DNA from: Flavobacteriales bacterium UBA2104
GTDB taxonomy: Bacteria > Bacteroidota > Bacteroidia > Flavobacteriales_D > Crocinitomicaceae
NCBI GenBank assembly: GCA_002331485.1
Contig: DCYS01000003.1
Span: forward strand, 139,161 to 203,160
Direction: 5' to 3'
DNA: 64,000 nucleotides
The position numbers were made by a program, and so were the translations under genes. Under the pieces are notes generated by a model that did no database searches, was not told the origin of the DNA, and was given only the letters and a program-made list of their open reading frames with translations. Of this stretch, positions 50,168 to 58,565 are shown in pieces. Each line of letters opens with the position of its first letter. Position 1 is the stretch's first letter.

Positions 50168-52299
50168 TGGAAAAAGTAGATTTTACAAAACGATCGAGAG
50201 TGTCGAATGAAAGATCAGCTGAAGGATCTTCAACTGAGACGATGGAAACTGCAGAGAAGATCACACTTCAATCTTTTTATCAGCACAATGATATTTCAAA
50301 TCTAAAACAGAAGAAGTTCGTTTCTGGAATTCCTCCTTACTTAAGAGGACCATATACAACAATGTATACTGCCAGACCGTGGACGATCAGACAATATGCA
50401 GGATTCTCTACCGCAGAAGAATCAAATGCATTTTATAAACGAAATTTAAAGGCAGGTCAAAAGGGGTTATCCGTAGCCTTTGATCTTGCTACACACAGAG
50501 GATATGATTCTGACCACGAAAGAGTTGTTGGTGATGTAGGAAAAGCTGGAGTAGCTATTGACTCTATCCTTGACATGAAAGTCCTTTTTGATGATATTCC
50601 TTTGGATAAGATGTCGGTTTCTATGACGATGAACGGAGCTGTGATCCCGATCATGGCTTTTTATATTGTTGCAGCCGAAGAACAAGGTGTTGACAAAAAA
50701 GACCTATCAGGAACGATCCAGAATGATATTCTGAAGGAATTCATGGTGCGGAACACTTACATCTACCCTCCTCTTCCTTCTATGAAGATCATCTCGGATA
50801 TTTTCGAATACACTTCGAACCACATGCCTCGATTCAATTCTATATCCATTTCCGGATATCATATGCAAGAGGCTGGTGCAACTGCTGCAATTGAATTGGC
50901 ATATACTTTAGCAGACGGTTTAGAGTATATTCGTGCCGGAATCAAGGCAGGACTTAAAATTGATGAATTTGCACCACGGTTGAGCTTTTTCTGGGGAATT
51001 GGAATGAATCAATTCATGGAGATCGCGAAAATGAGAGCAGGTAGACTCTTATGGTCAAAGATCGTTAAACAATTTGATCCCGAAAATCCGAAATCTTTAG
51101 CTTTAAGAACACATTGTCAAACTTCCGGATGGAGTTTAACCGAACAAGATCCTTTCAACAATGTAGCAAGAACTTGTATTGAGGCGATGGGTGCCGTTTT
51201 CGGAGGTACACAGTCATTACATACGAATGCACTTGATGAAGCAATTGCCTTACCAACTGACTTTTCTGCTAGAATCGCCAGAAATACGCAGATCTACTTA
51301 CAGGAAGAGACTGGAATAACGGATTTCATCGATCCATGGGGAGGTAGTTACTACGTTGAAAAATTAACTTCTGAATTAGTTGATAAAGCCTGGGATCTAA
51401 TACAAGAAGTAGAGGAACTTGGAGGAATGGCCAAAGCGATCGAGACAGGAGTTCCGAAAATGAGAATTGAAGAGGCTGCAGCAAGAAAACAGGCTCGATT
51501 AGACGCAGGTAAAGAGATCTTAGTCGGTGTTAATCGATATAAGCTTGACAAAGAAGATCCTATAGACATACTAGAAGTTGATAATACCAAAGTAAGGGAG
51601 TCTCAACTTCGAAGATTGGAAAAACTGAGAACGGAAAGAGATGATGCAAAAGTGAACGCATCTCTACAAAAACTTGAAGAAGTCGCGAGATCTGGAAATG
51701 GTAATCTTCTGGAGCACGCAGTAGAATGTGCAAGAAATAGAGCTAGTCTTGGAGAGATCTCAGATGCAATGGAGAAAAGCTTTGGACGCTATGAGGCTAA
51801 GATACGATCAATAAGCGGTGTATATTCAAGTGAATCTATGAAAGATGCAGACTTTGAGACAGCGAAACAAAAAGCTGACGAATTTTCAGAAATAGAAGGT
51901 CGAAGACCTCGAATAATGGTTGCGAAAATGGGACAAGATGGTCATGACCGAGGTGCCAAAGTGATAGCTACTTCATTTGCTGACATTGGCTTTGATGTAG
52001 ATATTGGACCATTGTTTCAAACACCAAAAGAAGCGGCAAAGCAAGCTGTAGAGAATGATGTTCATGTTGTTGGTGTTTCTTCCCTGGCAGCTGGACACAA
52101 AACACTTGTTCCACAGATCATTGCTGAACTAGAAGAACTTGGTCGAGGAGATATTATGGTCGTTGCAGGAGGAGTTATTCCTCAACAGGACTACGACTTC
52201 CTGTATGAAGCAGGAGTATTTGGTATTTTCGGACCTGGAACGAAGATCTCGAAAGCAGCAATTAGCATACTTGATCTATTGATCGATAGTGCAAAATAA
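50167..52299 (+). CDS. mutB: Methylmalonyl-CoA mutase large, cobalamin-binding subunit
   Basis: The 710-residue catalytic subunit has an N-terminal TIM barrel with TMYTARPWTIRQYAGFSTAEESN (substrate-binding region), LSVAFDLATHRGYDSDHERV, SVSMTMNGAVIP and SGYHMQEAGATAAIELA. The C-terminal B12-binding domain (about 575-705) carries the base-off motif DGHDRG at 591-596 with H593 as lower cobalt ligand, and VAGGVIPQQDY. Together with MutA it links propionyl-CoA metabolism to the TCA cycle. A propionyl-CoA carboxylase step is needed; a candidate biotin carboxylase subunit is at 57105. Confidence 0.97.
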   Translation: MEKVDFTKRSRVSNERSAEGSSTETMETAEKITLQSFYQHNDISNLKQKKFVSGIPPYLRGPYTTMYTARPWTIRQYAGFSTAEESNAFYKRNLKAGQKGLSVAFDLATHRGYDSDHERVVGDVGKAGVAIDSILDMKVLFDDIPLDKMSVSMTMNGAVIPIMAFYIVAAEEQGVDKKDLSGTIQNDILKEFMVRNTYIYPPLPSMKIISDIFEYTSNHMPRFNSISISGYHMQEAGATAAIELAYTLADGLEYIRAGIKAGLKIDEFAPRLSFFWGIGMNQFMEIAKMRAGRLLWSKIVKQFDPENPKSLALRTHCQTSGWSLTEQDPFNNVARTCIEAMGAVFGGTQSLHTNALDEAIALPTDFSARIARNTQIYLQEETGITDFIDPWGGSYYVEKLTSELVDKAWDLIQEVEELGGMAKAIETGVPKMRIEEAAARKQARLDAGKEILVGVNRYKLDKEDPIDILEVDNTKVRESQLRRLEKLRTERDDAKVNASLQKLEEVARSGNGNLLEHAVECARNRASLGEISDAMEKSFGRYEAKIRSISGVYSSESMKDADFETAKQKADEFSEIEGRRPRIMVAKMGQDGHDRGAKVIATSFADIGFDVDIGPLFQTPKEAAKQAVENDVHVVGVSSLAAGHKTLVPQIIAELEELGRGDIMVVAGGVIPQQDYDFLYEAGVFGIFGPGTKISKAAISILDLLIDSAK

Positions 52300-52304
52300 A
52301 GAAG

Positions 52305-53363
52305 ATGAACGGAGGATCAACAGCATTAGACAGAACAGCGAAAAGCCTTTTTATATTGGTTGTAATTGTTCTTGCGCTCTATTTTTTTAGCAATATTTTA
52401 ATGCCGATCCTCTTCTCTGGACTGGTTTCCTTGATCTTGTTACCAATCGTAAATTTCTGGCAACGCATCGGACTCAAGAACGCTCTGTCCGTCTTTTTTA
52501 CAGTGCTTTTAGTCACTCTATTGATCGCGGGAGTCATTCTGATTATCATTATACAAAGTCAGGAGATCGTTAAAGAGCTCCCTGAATTGATGAAATCGAA
52601 CAGTGACTTTCTGAATATCTCAAATTTCGAATTCTCTTCAGAAGCCATTCGAGAATACATAAAGGATCATTCAGACACGATTCAGGAAAATGTGAAGGCT
52701 CTAAAAGGTGGTATTATCTCTTTTATTGAAGGGGGATTTAATGGACTTAAAAACACCTTTGTATTTCTGATCACTTGTCCAATTTACATATTCTTTATGC
52801 TTTTATACCGAGACAATGTGTACCGTTTTGTCATTGAATTTCAACGTAAAGGAAAAGATAAAGAAGAAGGTAAAAAGATCATTGATGAAGTTAAGATGAG
52901 CCTATTCCATTATCTCAGAGGACTTATGCTTGTTATGCTTACCATTGGTGTACTGACAACACTTGGGCTTTTCTTCCTTGGAATTAAATACGCTTTTTTC
53001 CTTGGTATCCTTACTGCACTTTTAACACCAATTCCTTACATCGGGGTTGTGATCAGTGCGTTGATCCCAATGACGATCGCTTTACTCACAAAAGATTCCA
53101 TCTGGTATACTTTTGGAGTTTTGGGAATATTCGTAGTTGTTCAGTTTGCTGAAGGAAACTTTATCACACCTAGAATTATGGGTAACAGTGTGAATATTAA
53201 TCCACTTATCATTCTTTTAAGCATCGTAATTCTGGGAAGCATATCTGGTTTGATCGGATTGATCCTCACCGTTCCGATATTAGCTATATTGAAAGTTATT
53301 GTTGACCACTACCCTCAATTGAAACCATGGAGTTACCTCCTTGAAGATGAAAAATCCGGCTGA
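52305..53363 (+). CDS. AI-2E family transporter
   Basis: The 352-residue membrane protein has a helical pair at the N-terminus (about 12-48), a third helix (64-84), a long hydrophilic loop with a coiled region (85-145), and several further helices to about 340. The C-terminal signature is visible: GILTALLTPIPYIGVVISALIPMTIALL and GNFITPRIMGNSVNINPLIILLSIVILGSISGLIGLILTVP. The family exports varied small molecules or acts as a Na+/H+ antiporter; the AI-2 name is historical. It starts five bases after mutB and may be co-transcribed. Confidence 0.92.
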   Translation: MNGGSTALDRTAKSLFILVVIVLALYFFSNILMPILFSGLVSLILLPIVNFWQRIGLKNALSVFFTVLLVTLLIAGVILIIIIQSQEIVKELPELMKSNSDFLNISNFEFSSEAIREYIKDHSDTIQENVKALKGGIISFIEGGFNGLKNTFVFLITCPIYIFFMLLYRDNVYRFVIEFQRKGKDKEEGKKIIDEVKMSLFHYLRGLMLVMLTIGVLTTLGLFFLGIKYAFFLGILTALLTPIPYIGVVISALIPMTIALLTKDSIWYTFGVLGIFVVVQFAEGNFITPRIMGNSVNINPLIILLSIVILGSISGLIGLILTVPILAILKVIVDHYPQLKPWSYLLEDEKSG

Positions 53364-53497
53364 TCTCACTTTGCTTCAGCGGAAATTCTTTATTTTTACG
53401 TCAATGTTCTTCGAGAATAGCCAAGGTGTTAAAACTTTGTTAACGCTATATTTAGGCATAGTTCTTGAACAAATTGAAGAAAAAAAATACAATAGCA

Positions 53498-54220
53498 ATG
53501 AAAAAATTACTCACTCTATTCTTTACAGTATTCATAGCGACGACATTTTATGCACAAGGCGATTATCAAGACCTTCTGATCATTAAAGCAGACGGTGACT
53601 GGGAACAGTTGATCAAGAAAGCTGAGCGCTACACCATGAAAGGTAGTACTGAAGATGACGCAGTTCCCTACTATTATTTAGCCTATGGGCTTTATAAGAT
53701 TTCATTCATTGGTGATCGTGACGAAGAGTATGACAATGCATTTAAAGACGCGTTAACTGCCATCGGTAAAATGCTCAAGAAAGATGAAACTGGTGAAGTC
53801 CAGGAGAAATATGCTGAGTTTATTAATGAAATAAAAATGAACTTGCTTGAGCTAATCCAAAATGAATTTGGCAATGATGAATACCGTAGAGCATTTGGTT
53901 GGGTGATGCGTCTATATAAGTTTGGACGTGACTACCCTCAGGCTAAATTCCTTGAAGGTGTTTGTCGTTACAGAAATACTGACAAAGCAACTGCTCGAAT
54001 GAAATGGAAGGAAGGTCAAGAGCTTTTAGAGAACTCTGATCCAACTTCATGGGGTGAAGCCGATAAGAAACTTATGATGATTGGACTGTATGAATCAGCA
54101 AAAGTACTTAAAGAATCTCGTCAAAATGACAGAGCTAAAGAGTTTATGAATCTTGGTGCTCCATACTTTGAAGATAATGAGCAATGGCAAACTTATTATG
54201 ATGAAATAGTTAATTCATAA
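53498..54220 (+). CDS. Exported protein with TPR-like helices, unknown function
   Basis: The ATG at 53498 starts a clean signal peptide (MKKLLTLFFTVFIATTFYAQ). In-frame starts further upstream would bury it. The 240-residue mature protein is helical, with repeats reminiscent of TPR units: QDLLIIKADGDWEQLIKKAERY, PYYYLAYGLYKISF, EYRRAFGWVMRLYKFG, LEGVCRYRNTDKATARMKWKEG and MIGLYESAKVLKESRQ. It is probably periplasmic and may bind a partner. No family is assigned. It is followed by a terminator. Confidence 0.65.
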   Translation: MKKLLTLFFTVFIATTFYAQGDYQDLLIIKADGDWEQLIKKAERYTMKGSTEDDAVPYYYLAYGLYKISFIGDRDEEYDNAFKDALTAIGKMLKKDETGEVQEKYAEFINEIKMNLLELIQNEFGNDEYRRAFGWVMRLYKFGRDYPQAKFLEGVCRYRNTDKATARMKWKEGQELLENSDPTSWGEADKKLMMIGLYESAKVLKESRQNDRAKEFMNLGAPYFEDNEQWQTYYDEIVNS

Positions 54221-54239
54221 TTCGTATCATATTTTTAGA

Positions 54240-54274
54240 AAAGCCTCGTTAGTATAACTGATGAGGCTTTTTTT
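54240..54274 (+). terminator. Intrinsic terminator directly before the next start codon
   Basis: AAAGCCTCGTTAGT (54240-54253) and ACTGATGAGGCTTT (54257-54270) form a 14 bp stem with two G-T pairs and a 3 nt loop, then a T-run to 54274. The ATG of the next gene is at 54275. Confidence 0.85.
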
Positions 54275-54982
54275 ATGTTTAGATTTTTAATCATATCATT
54301 TCTAATATGCTTTGTTAAAGGCTGGAGTCAGGAGAAAACAGATGTTTACCTTTTACCTGGACAAGGTGCTGACTGTAGATTATTTGCTGACATTGATTTG
54401 GATACAACACGTTACAATCCAATTTGTCTTGCTTATTCTACTCCCAGAGAACATGAAAATATGAGGCAGTTTGCTAGTCGGATTGCCAAGGAGGTAGATA
54501 CCACTCGAAGCTTTTATCTCATTGGAGTTTCCTTAGGTGGGATGATAGCTACAGAGATCTCTCATCAGCTAAAACCAGATAAAACCATAATTATCTCAAG
54601 TGCAAAGAACAGGAAAGAATTGCCTGCTCGCTATAAGTTTCAAAAGGTTGTTCCCATTTATGATTGGATCCCTCCTGCTCTCTTAAAGAAAGGAGCTTTA
54701 TTCCTTCAACCTATCGTAGAGCCAGATCGTGACAAATACGAAGCGACGTTCATTGATATGCTCTCGAGTAAACCTCCTCTCTACTTCGAAAGAACGATTG
54801 CATTGATCGTCAATTGGAACAGAACAGAAACTTCTGCTGATATTATTCATATTCATGGGACTAAAGATCACACGATCCCAATTCGAAACGTAGTTGATCC
54901 TACGGTAATTCAAAACGGATCTCATATGATGACATTAACTAAGTCACAAGAGATCAGTGAAGTACTGTCTAAGCTACTATAA
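54275..54982 (+). CDS. Exported alpha/beta hydrolase
   Basis: The 235-residue protein has a signal peptide (1-19, MFRFLIISFLICFVKGWSQ). A small alpha/beta hydrolase core follows: LLPGQGADCRLF for the oxyanion strand, IGVSLGGMIATE with the nucleophile Ser near 89, HIHGTKDHTIPI with the Asp, and NGSHMMTLTKSQEI with the His. Substrate unknown. The start codon immediately follows the T-run of the preceding terminator, and no separate promoter is seen, so expression may depend on read-through. A later start would remove the signal peptide. Confidence 0.82.
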   Translation: MFRFLIISFLICFVKGWSQEKTDVYLLPGQGADCRLFADIDLDTTRYNPICLAYSTPREHENMRQFASRIAKEVDTTRSFYLIGVSLGGMIATEISHQLKPDKTIIISSAKNRKELPARYKFQKVVPIYDWIPPALLKKGALFLQPIVEPDRDKYEATFIDMLSSKPPLYFERTIALIVNWNRTETSADIIHIHGTKDHTIPIRNVVDPTVIQNGSHMMTLTKSQEISEVLSKLL

Positions 54983-55009
54983 TCGTCTTATTTTATCTGC
55001 CAAATGCTT

Positions 55010-55039
55010 TTTGCATTCAAAATGTTCATTGTACTTTCG
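55010..55039 (+). promoter_or_regulatory. Promoter of the TPR membrane-protein gene
   Basis: TTTG (55010-55013) as -33 and TACTTTCG (55032-55039) as -7, spacer 18 bp; one mismatch to TAnnTTTG. The ATG at 55071 is 31 nt downstream. Confidence 0.55.
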
Positions 55040-55070
55040 CGGCCAATTTGAAAAGATAAAATAGTTTACA

Positions 55071-55922
55071 ATGAGAAATTTATTGGTTTTATTAGTTTCT
55101 ATCTTGCTTTTAAACAGTGTTATTGCTCAGCAATCCGATTCAACGAGAGAACTGTTTGGTCAACCACTAATGGAGCGTTACGTGCTGGATGAATTGAAAA
55201 GCGTTCGTCAGGATCAACAACAAATGAAAGCTGATATTAACAAGCAACTGGCGGAGACACAATTAAAGTCTGCAGATCGTGCGATCGAATATACGACGAA
55301 CACGACCAATAACATTTTCTATATCATTACTGCGGCTGCATCCCTGCTTGTTTTACTGGGTTGGAAGTCACTGAACGACATCAAAAAAAGCCTCAAGGAT
55401 TCGACCGAGAAAAAGCTTCATGACCTTACTATGGCTTACGAAGAGCGACTCAATGCTGTTGAGAACAAAATGAAGGAACGCTCGAAGGTCATTATCGACA
55501 ACCAGGAAAAGATCACGAGTACGAATACAATACATTCGTTATGGATGAGAGCTGGACTTGAGAAAAGTGAAGAAGACAAAATCACGGTCTATGATGAGAT
55601 CCTTCAGATCAATCCTGAAGATATAGAAGCAATGACCTACAAAGCTGATGCTCTGTTAGAGATCAATGAAGTGAGATGGGCTCTCAACCTTTCAAATACA
55701 GCGATCGAGAAAGACGACTCTTATTCACTTGCTTATTGGCAGCGAGCCTGTGCATCTGCCAGATTGAATAAAAAGAAAGAAGCAATCAAAGATATTAAGA
55801 AAGCCATACAGTTGTCAGACTCACTTAGCGATGAATTAGAAAAAGAAACACACTTTGAGAACCTCAGAGGAACTGAAGAATTCAAAAAGCTACTTGATAA
55901 ACACGTGAGTCAGAAAAATTAA
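55071..55922 (+). CDS. Membrane protein with coiled coil and TPR domain
   Basis: The 283-residue protein has a signal peptide or signal anchor (1-19, ending in VIAQ), a Gln-rich coiled segment (about 40-75), a membrane helix (about 83-100, IFYIITAAASLLVLLGW), and a charged coiled coil (105-150). A C-terminal TPR region follows (about 160-283, with YDEILQINPEDIEAMTYKADALLEINEVRWALNLSNTAIEKDD and AYWQRACASARLNKKKEAIKDIKKAI). It most likely scaffolds other proteins at the inner membrane. The specific partner is unknown. Confidence 0.75.
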   Translation: MRNLLVLLVSILLLNSVIAQQSDSTRELFGQPLMERYVLDELKSVRQDQQQMKADINKQLAETQLKSADRAIEYTTNTTNNIFYIITAAASLLVLLGWKSLNDIKKSLKDSTEKKLHDLTMAYEERLNAVENKMKERSKVIIDNQEKITSTNTIHSLWMRAGLEKSEEDKITVYDEILQINPEDIEAMTYKADALLEINEVRWALNLSNTAIEKDDSYSLAYWQRACASARLNKKKEAIKDIKKAIQLSDSLSDELEKETHFENLRGTEEFKKLLDKHVSQKN

Positions 55923-55934
55923 AGACTCCATCAA

Positions 55935-57032
55935 CTATACGTTGAAGCGGAAATGCATGATATCCCCATCCTGAACGATATACTCTTTTCCTTCGATCTT
56001 AAATTTACCAGCTTCTTTTACGGCTGCTTCTGATCCGAACTCAGTGAAATCCTCATATTTCATTACTTCTGCTCGAATAAATCCTTTCTCGAAGTCCGTA
56101 TGGATAACTCCAGCAGCTTGTGGTGCAGTTGATCCTTTTTTCACTGTCCAGGCTCTCACTTCCTTCTCTCCTGCCGTAAAATAAGTGTCAAGATCAAGTA
56201 ATTTGTATGCAGAACGGATCAAACGATGAACACCTGGTTCTTCTAACCCAAGTTCTTCCAAGAACATTTGACGCTCTTCATAAGTATCCAGTTCATTAAT
56301 ATCAGCCTCTATCTGAGCACCGATGACCAGTACTTCAGCTTCTTCATCTTTTACTGCTTCCTTAACCTTTTCAACATACTCGTTTCCAGATTTTACGGAA
56401 GCTTCGTCAACATTACACAAATACATAACCGGCTTAGAAGTGATCAGCTGGAATTCCTTTACGAATGGAACATCTGCTTCATCAAAGTCAAGTGATCGAA
56501 CAGAGTTTCCTTCTTCAAGGTGCGTTTTAATACGTTGAGCAAGATCAAAGGCTTTTTTAGCGTCTTTGTCACCTGATTTTACTGTACGTTCTAGTGATTT
56601 AATTCTTTTTTCTACTGTTTCAAGATCCTTCAATTGTAATTCGAAGTCAATAACTTCTTTATCTCTGATTGGATCAACAGAACCGTCAACATGAACTACA
56701 TTTCCATCATCAAAACAACGCAATACGTGAATAATGGCATCAGTTTCTCTAATGTTTGCAAGGAATTGGTTTCCGAGACCTTCACCTTTTGAGGCACCCT
56801 TTACCAATCCAGCAATATCAACGATCTCCATTGTTGTCGGTATCACCTTTTCAGGATTTACCAACTCCTCAAGCTTCTCCAATCTTGGATCAGGAACAGC
56901 AATAGTACCTACATTCGGTTCTATTGTACAAAATGGAAAGTTTGCTGATTGTGCCTTTGCATTAGACAAACAATTAAAAAGTGTTGATTTACCAACGTTA
57001 GGCAATCCAACAATACCACACTTCAATGCCAT
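55935..57032 (-). CDS. ychF: Ribosome-binding ATPase YchF
   Basis: The 365-residue Obg-like P-loop protein has G1 GLPNVGKST at 9-17, G3 DIAGLVKGASKGEG, an inserted coiled-coil domain (about 125-205) and a C-terminal TGS-like domain ending in QDGDIMHFRFNV. It hydrolyses ATP rather than GTP, because the base-recognition motif (here LCNVDEA) differs from NKxD. It binds ribosomes and has been linked to the oxidative stress response. A minus-strand TATATTTG at 57053-57060 is a likely -7 box, 20 nt before the start. Confidence 0.96.
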   Translation of the reverse strand: MALKCGIVGLPNVGKSTLFNCLSNAKAQSANFPFCTIEPNVGTIAVPDPRLEKLEELVNPEKVIPTTMEIVDIAGLVKGASKGEGLGNQFLANIRETDAIIHVLRCFDDGNVVHVDGSVDPIRDKEVIDFELQLKDLETVEKRIKSLERTVKSGDKDAKKAFDLAQRIKTHLEEGNSVRSLDFDEADVPFVKEFQLITSKPVMYLCNVDEASVKSGNEYVEKVKEAVKDEEAEVLVIGAQIEADINELDTYEERQMFLEELGLEEPGVHRLIRSAYKLLDLDTYFTAGEKEVRAWTVKKGSTAPQAAGVIHTDFEKGFIRAEVMKYEDFTEFGSEAAVKEAGKFKIEGKEYIVQDGDIMHFRFNV

Positions 57033-57104
57033 GTTTACTTAAATTTTGGGTGCAAATATAATCGTTGAGTCCGACTTTTGGAACACACCTCTATTCTATT
57101 TCCT

Positions 57105-58565
57105 TTAATCGATCTGCTTTGAAGCGTATTCTTCATTCTTACGCTCGATGATACCGTCCCAGATCTTATCAATAGAAGCAGCTAATGCTCTCTTCTCACC
57201 TTCTTGAGCTTCATTCATCACTTTCGGATCTTCAAAATAGTGTTTGATGAAATTAGTATCAAAATCACCGCTTCTGAAAGCTGGATGTTTCATCACGTAT
57301 TTCCCAAAATCCAATGTTGTACGCAATCCAGAGATCTCATAGTGATCTATAGCTTTGATCATTCGATCGATCGCCTCTTCTCTATTTCTACCCCATGTCA
57401 CTAGCTTAGCGATCATTGGATCATAATAAATAGGGATCTCCATACCTTCTTCAAACGCATCGTCAATTCGAATATAATCTGCTACAGGCTTTTGATAACG
57501 CTGCAAAGTTCCAATATCCGGTGTGAAGTTATTCAACGCATCTTCTGCATATACTCGAACTTCCATCGCGTGACCGTTCAATTGCACTTCTTCCTGACTG
57601 ATCGGTAATTTTTCTCCTCTCGCTACACGAACTTGCCATTCAACAAGATCCAATCCTGTTATTTCCTCCGTTACAGGATGTTCAACCTGCAGACGTGTAT
57701 TCATTTCAAGAAAATAAAAGTTATGGTCAGCATCTAAAAGGAATTCCACAGTACCCGCTCCTGAATAATTACATGCTTTTGCTACATTACACGCTGATTC
57801 GCCCATTTTATGACGTAATTCAGGGGTCAATACAGCACTAGGGGCTTCTTCAATCACTTTCTGGTGACGACGCTGGATACTACACTCTCTTTCGTGCAAA
57901 TGAATAACATTTCCATGATTATCAGCAAATACCTGGATCTCAATATGACGTGGTTTTGTTACGAACTTCTCAACGAATACTGCATCATCTCCAAAAGAAG
58001 AGCGCGCTTCTGATTGAGCAAGTTGCATTTGCTCTTGCATATCTTCCACTCTTTCAACAAGTCGCATTCCCTTTCCTCCACCACCAGCGGAAGCTTTTAT
58101 CAAAACAGGAAACCCGATCTGTTTAGCGATTTCAGTTGCTTTCTCAACATCTTTAACCGCTTCATCAATACCTGGAACCAAAGGAACATCATATTCCTTC
58201 ACACGTTGCTTCGCACTGAGTTTATCACCCATTACTTTCATCGCATCAGCAGATGGACCGATCAACGTGATCCCTTCTTTCTTTAATCGCTCGGCAAAAG
58301 AGGCATTTTCAGATAAAAATCCATATCCAGGGTGAATACCATCAACTCCCAGGTCTTTAGCAGCTTTGATAATCTTATCCTGAACTAAATAACTCTCTGC
58401 AGAAGGTGCAGGTCCAATGTGCACAGCTTCATGAGCTTCATGTACAAAAGGTGCATCTTTATCTGCTTCAGAATAAACCGCCACAGACTTTATATTCATT
58501 CGATTCAACGTTCGAATTACTCTTCTCGCTATCTCTCCTCTATTTGCTACTAATACTTTTTTCAT
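57105..58565 (-). CDS. Biotin carboxylase subunit of an acyl-CoA carboxylase
   Basis: The 486-residue ATP-grasp enzyme has VLVANRGEIARRVIRT at the N-terminus, the Gly-rich ATP loop KASAGGGGKGMRLV, MNTRLQVEHPVTE (catalytic block) and VRVYAEDALNNFTPDIG. It carboxylates biotin on a carrier protein. No biotinyl domain is fused, so carrier and carboxyltransferase subunits must be separate and are not in the window. It is slightly longer than AccC of E. coli (449) and, given the methylmalonyl-CoA mutase genes nearby, could be an acetyl- or propionyl-CoA carboxylase subunit. It starts within the last codons of tamB (4 bp overlap). Confidence 0.9.
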   Translation of the reverse strand: MKKVLVANRGEIARRVIRTLNRMNIKSVAVYSEADKDAPFVHEAHEAVHIGPAPSAESYLVQDKIIKAAKDLGVDGIHPGYGFLSENASFAERLKKEGITLIGPSADAMKVMGDKLSAKQRVKEYDVPLVPGIDEAVKDVEKATEIAKQIGFPVLIKASAGGGGKGMRLVERVEDMQEQMQLAQSEARSSFGDDAVFVEKFVTKPRHIEIQVFADNHGNVIHLHERECSIQRRHQKVIEEAPSAVLTPELRHKMGESACNVAKACNYSGAGTVEFLLDADHNFYFLEMNTRLQVEHPVTEEITGLDLVEWQVRVARGEKLPISQEEVQLNGHAMEVRVYAEDALNNFTPDIGTLQRYQKPVADYIRIDDAFEEGMEIPIYYDPMIAKLVTWGRNREEAIDRMIKAIDHYEISGLRTTLDFGKYVMKHPAFRSGDFDTNFIKHYFEDPKVMNEAQEGEKRALAASIDKIWDGIIERKNEEYASKQID

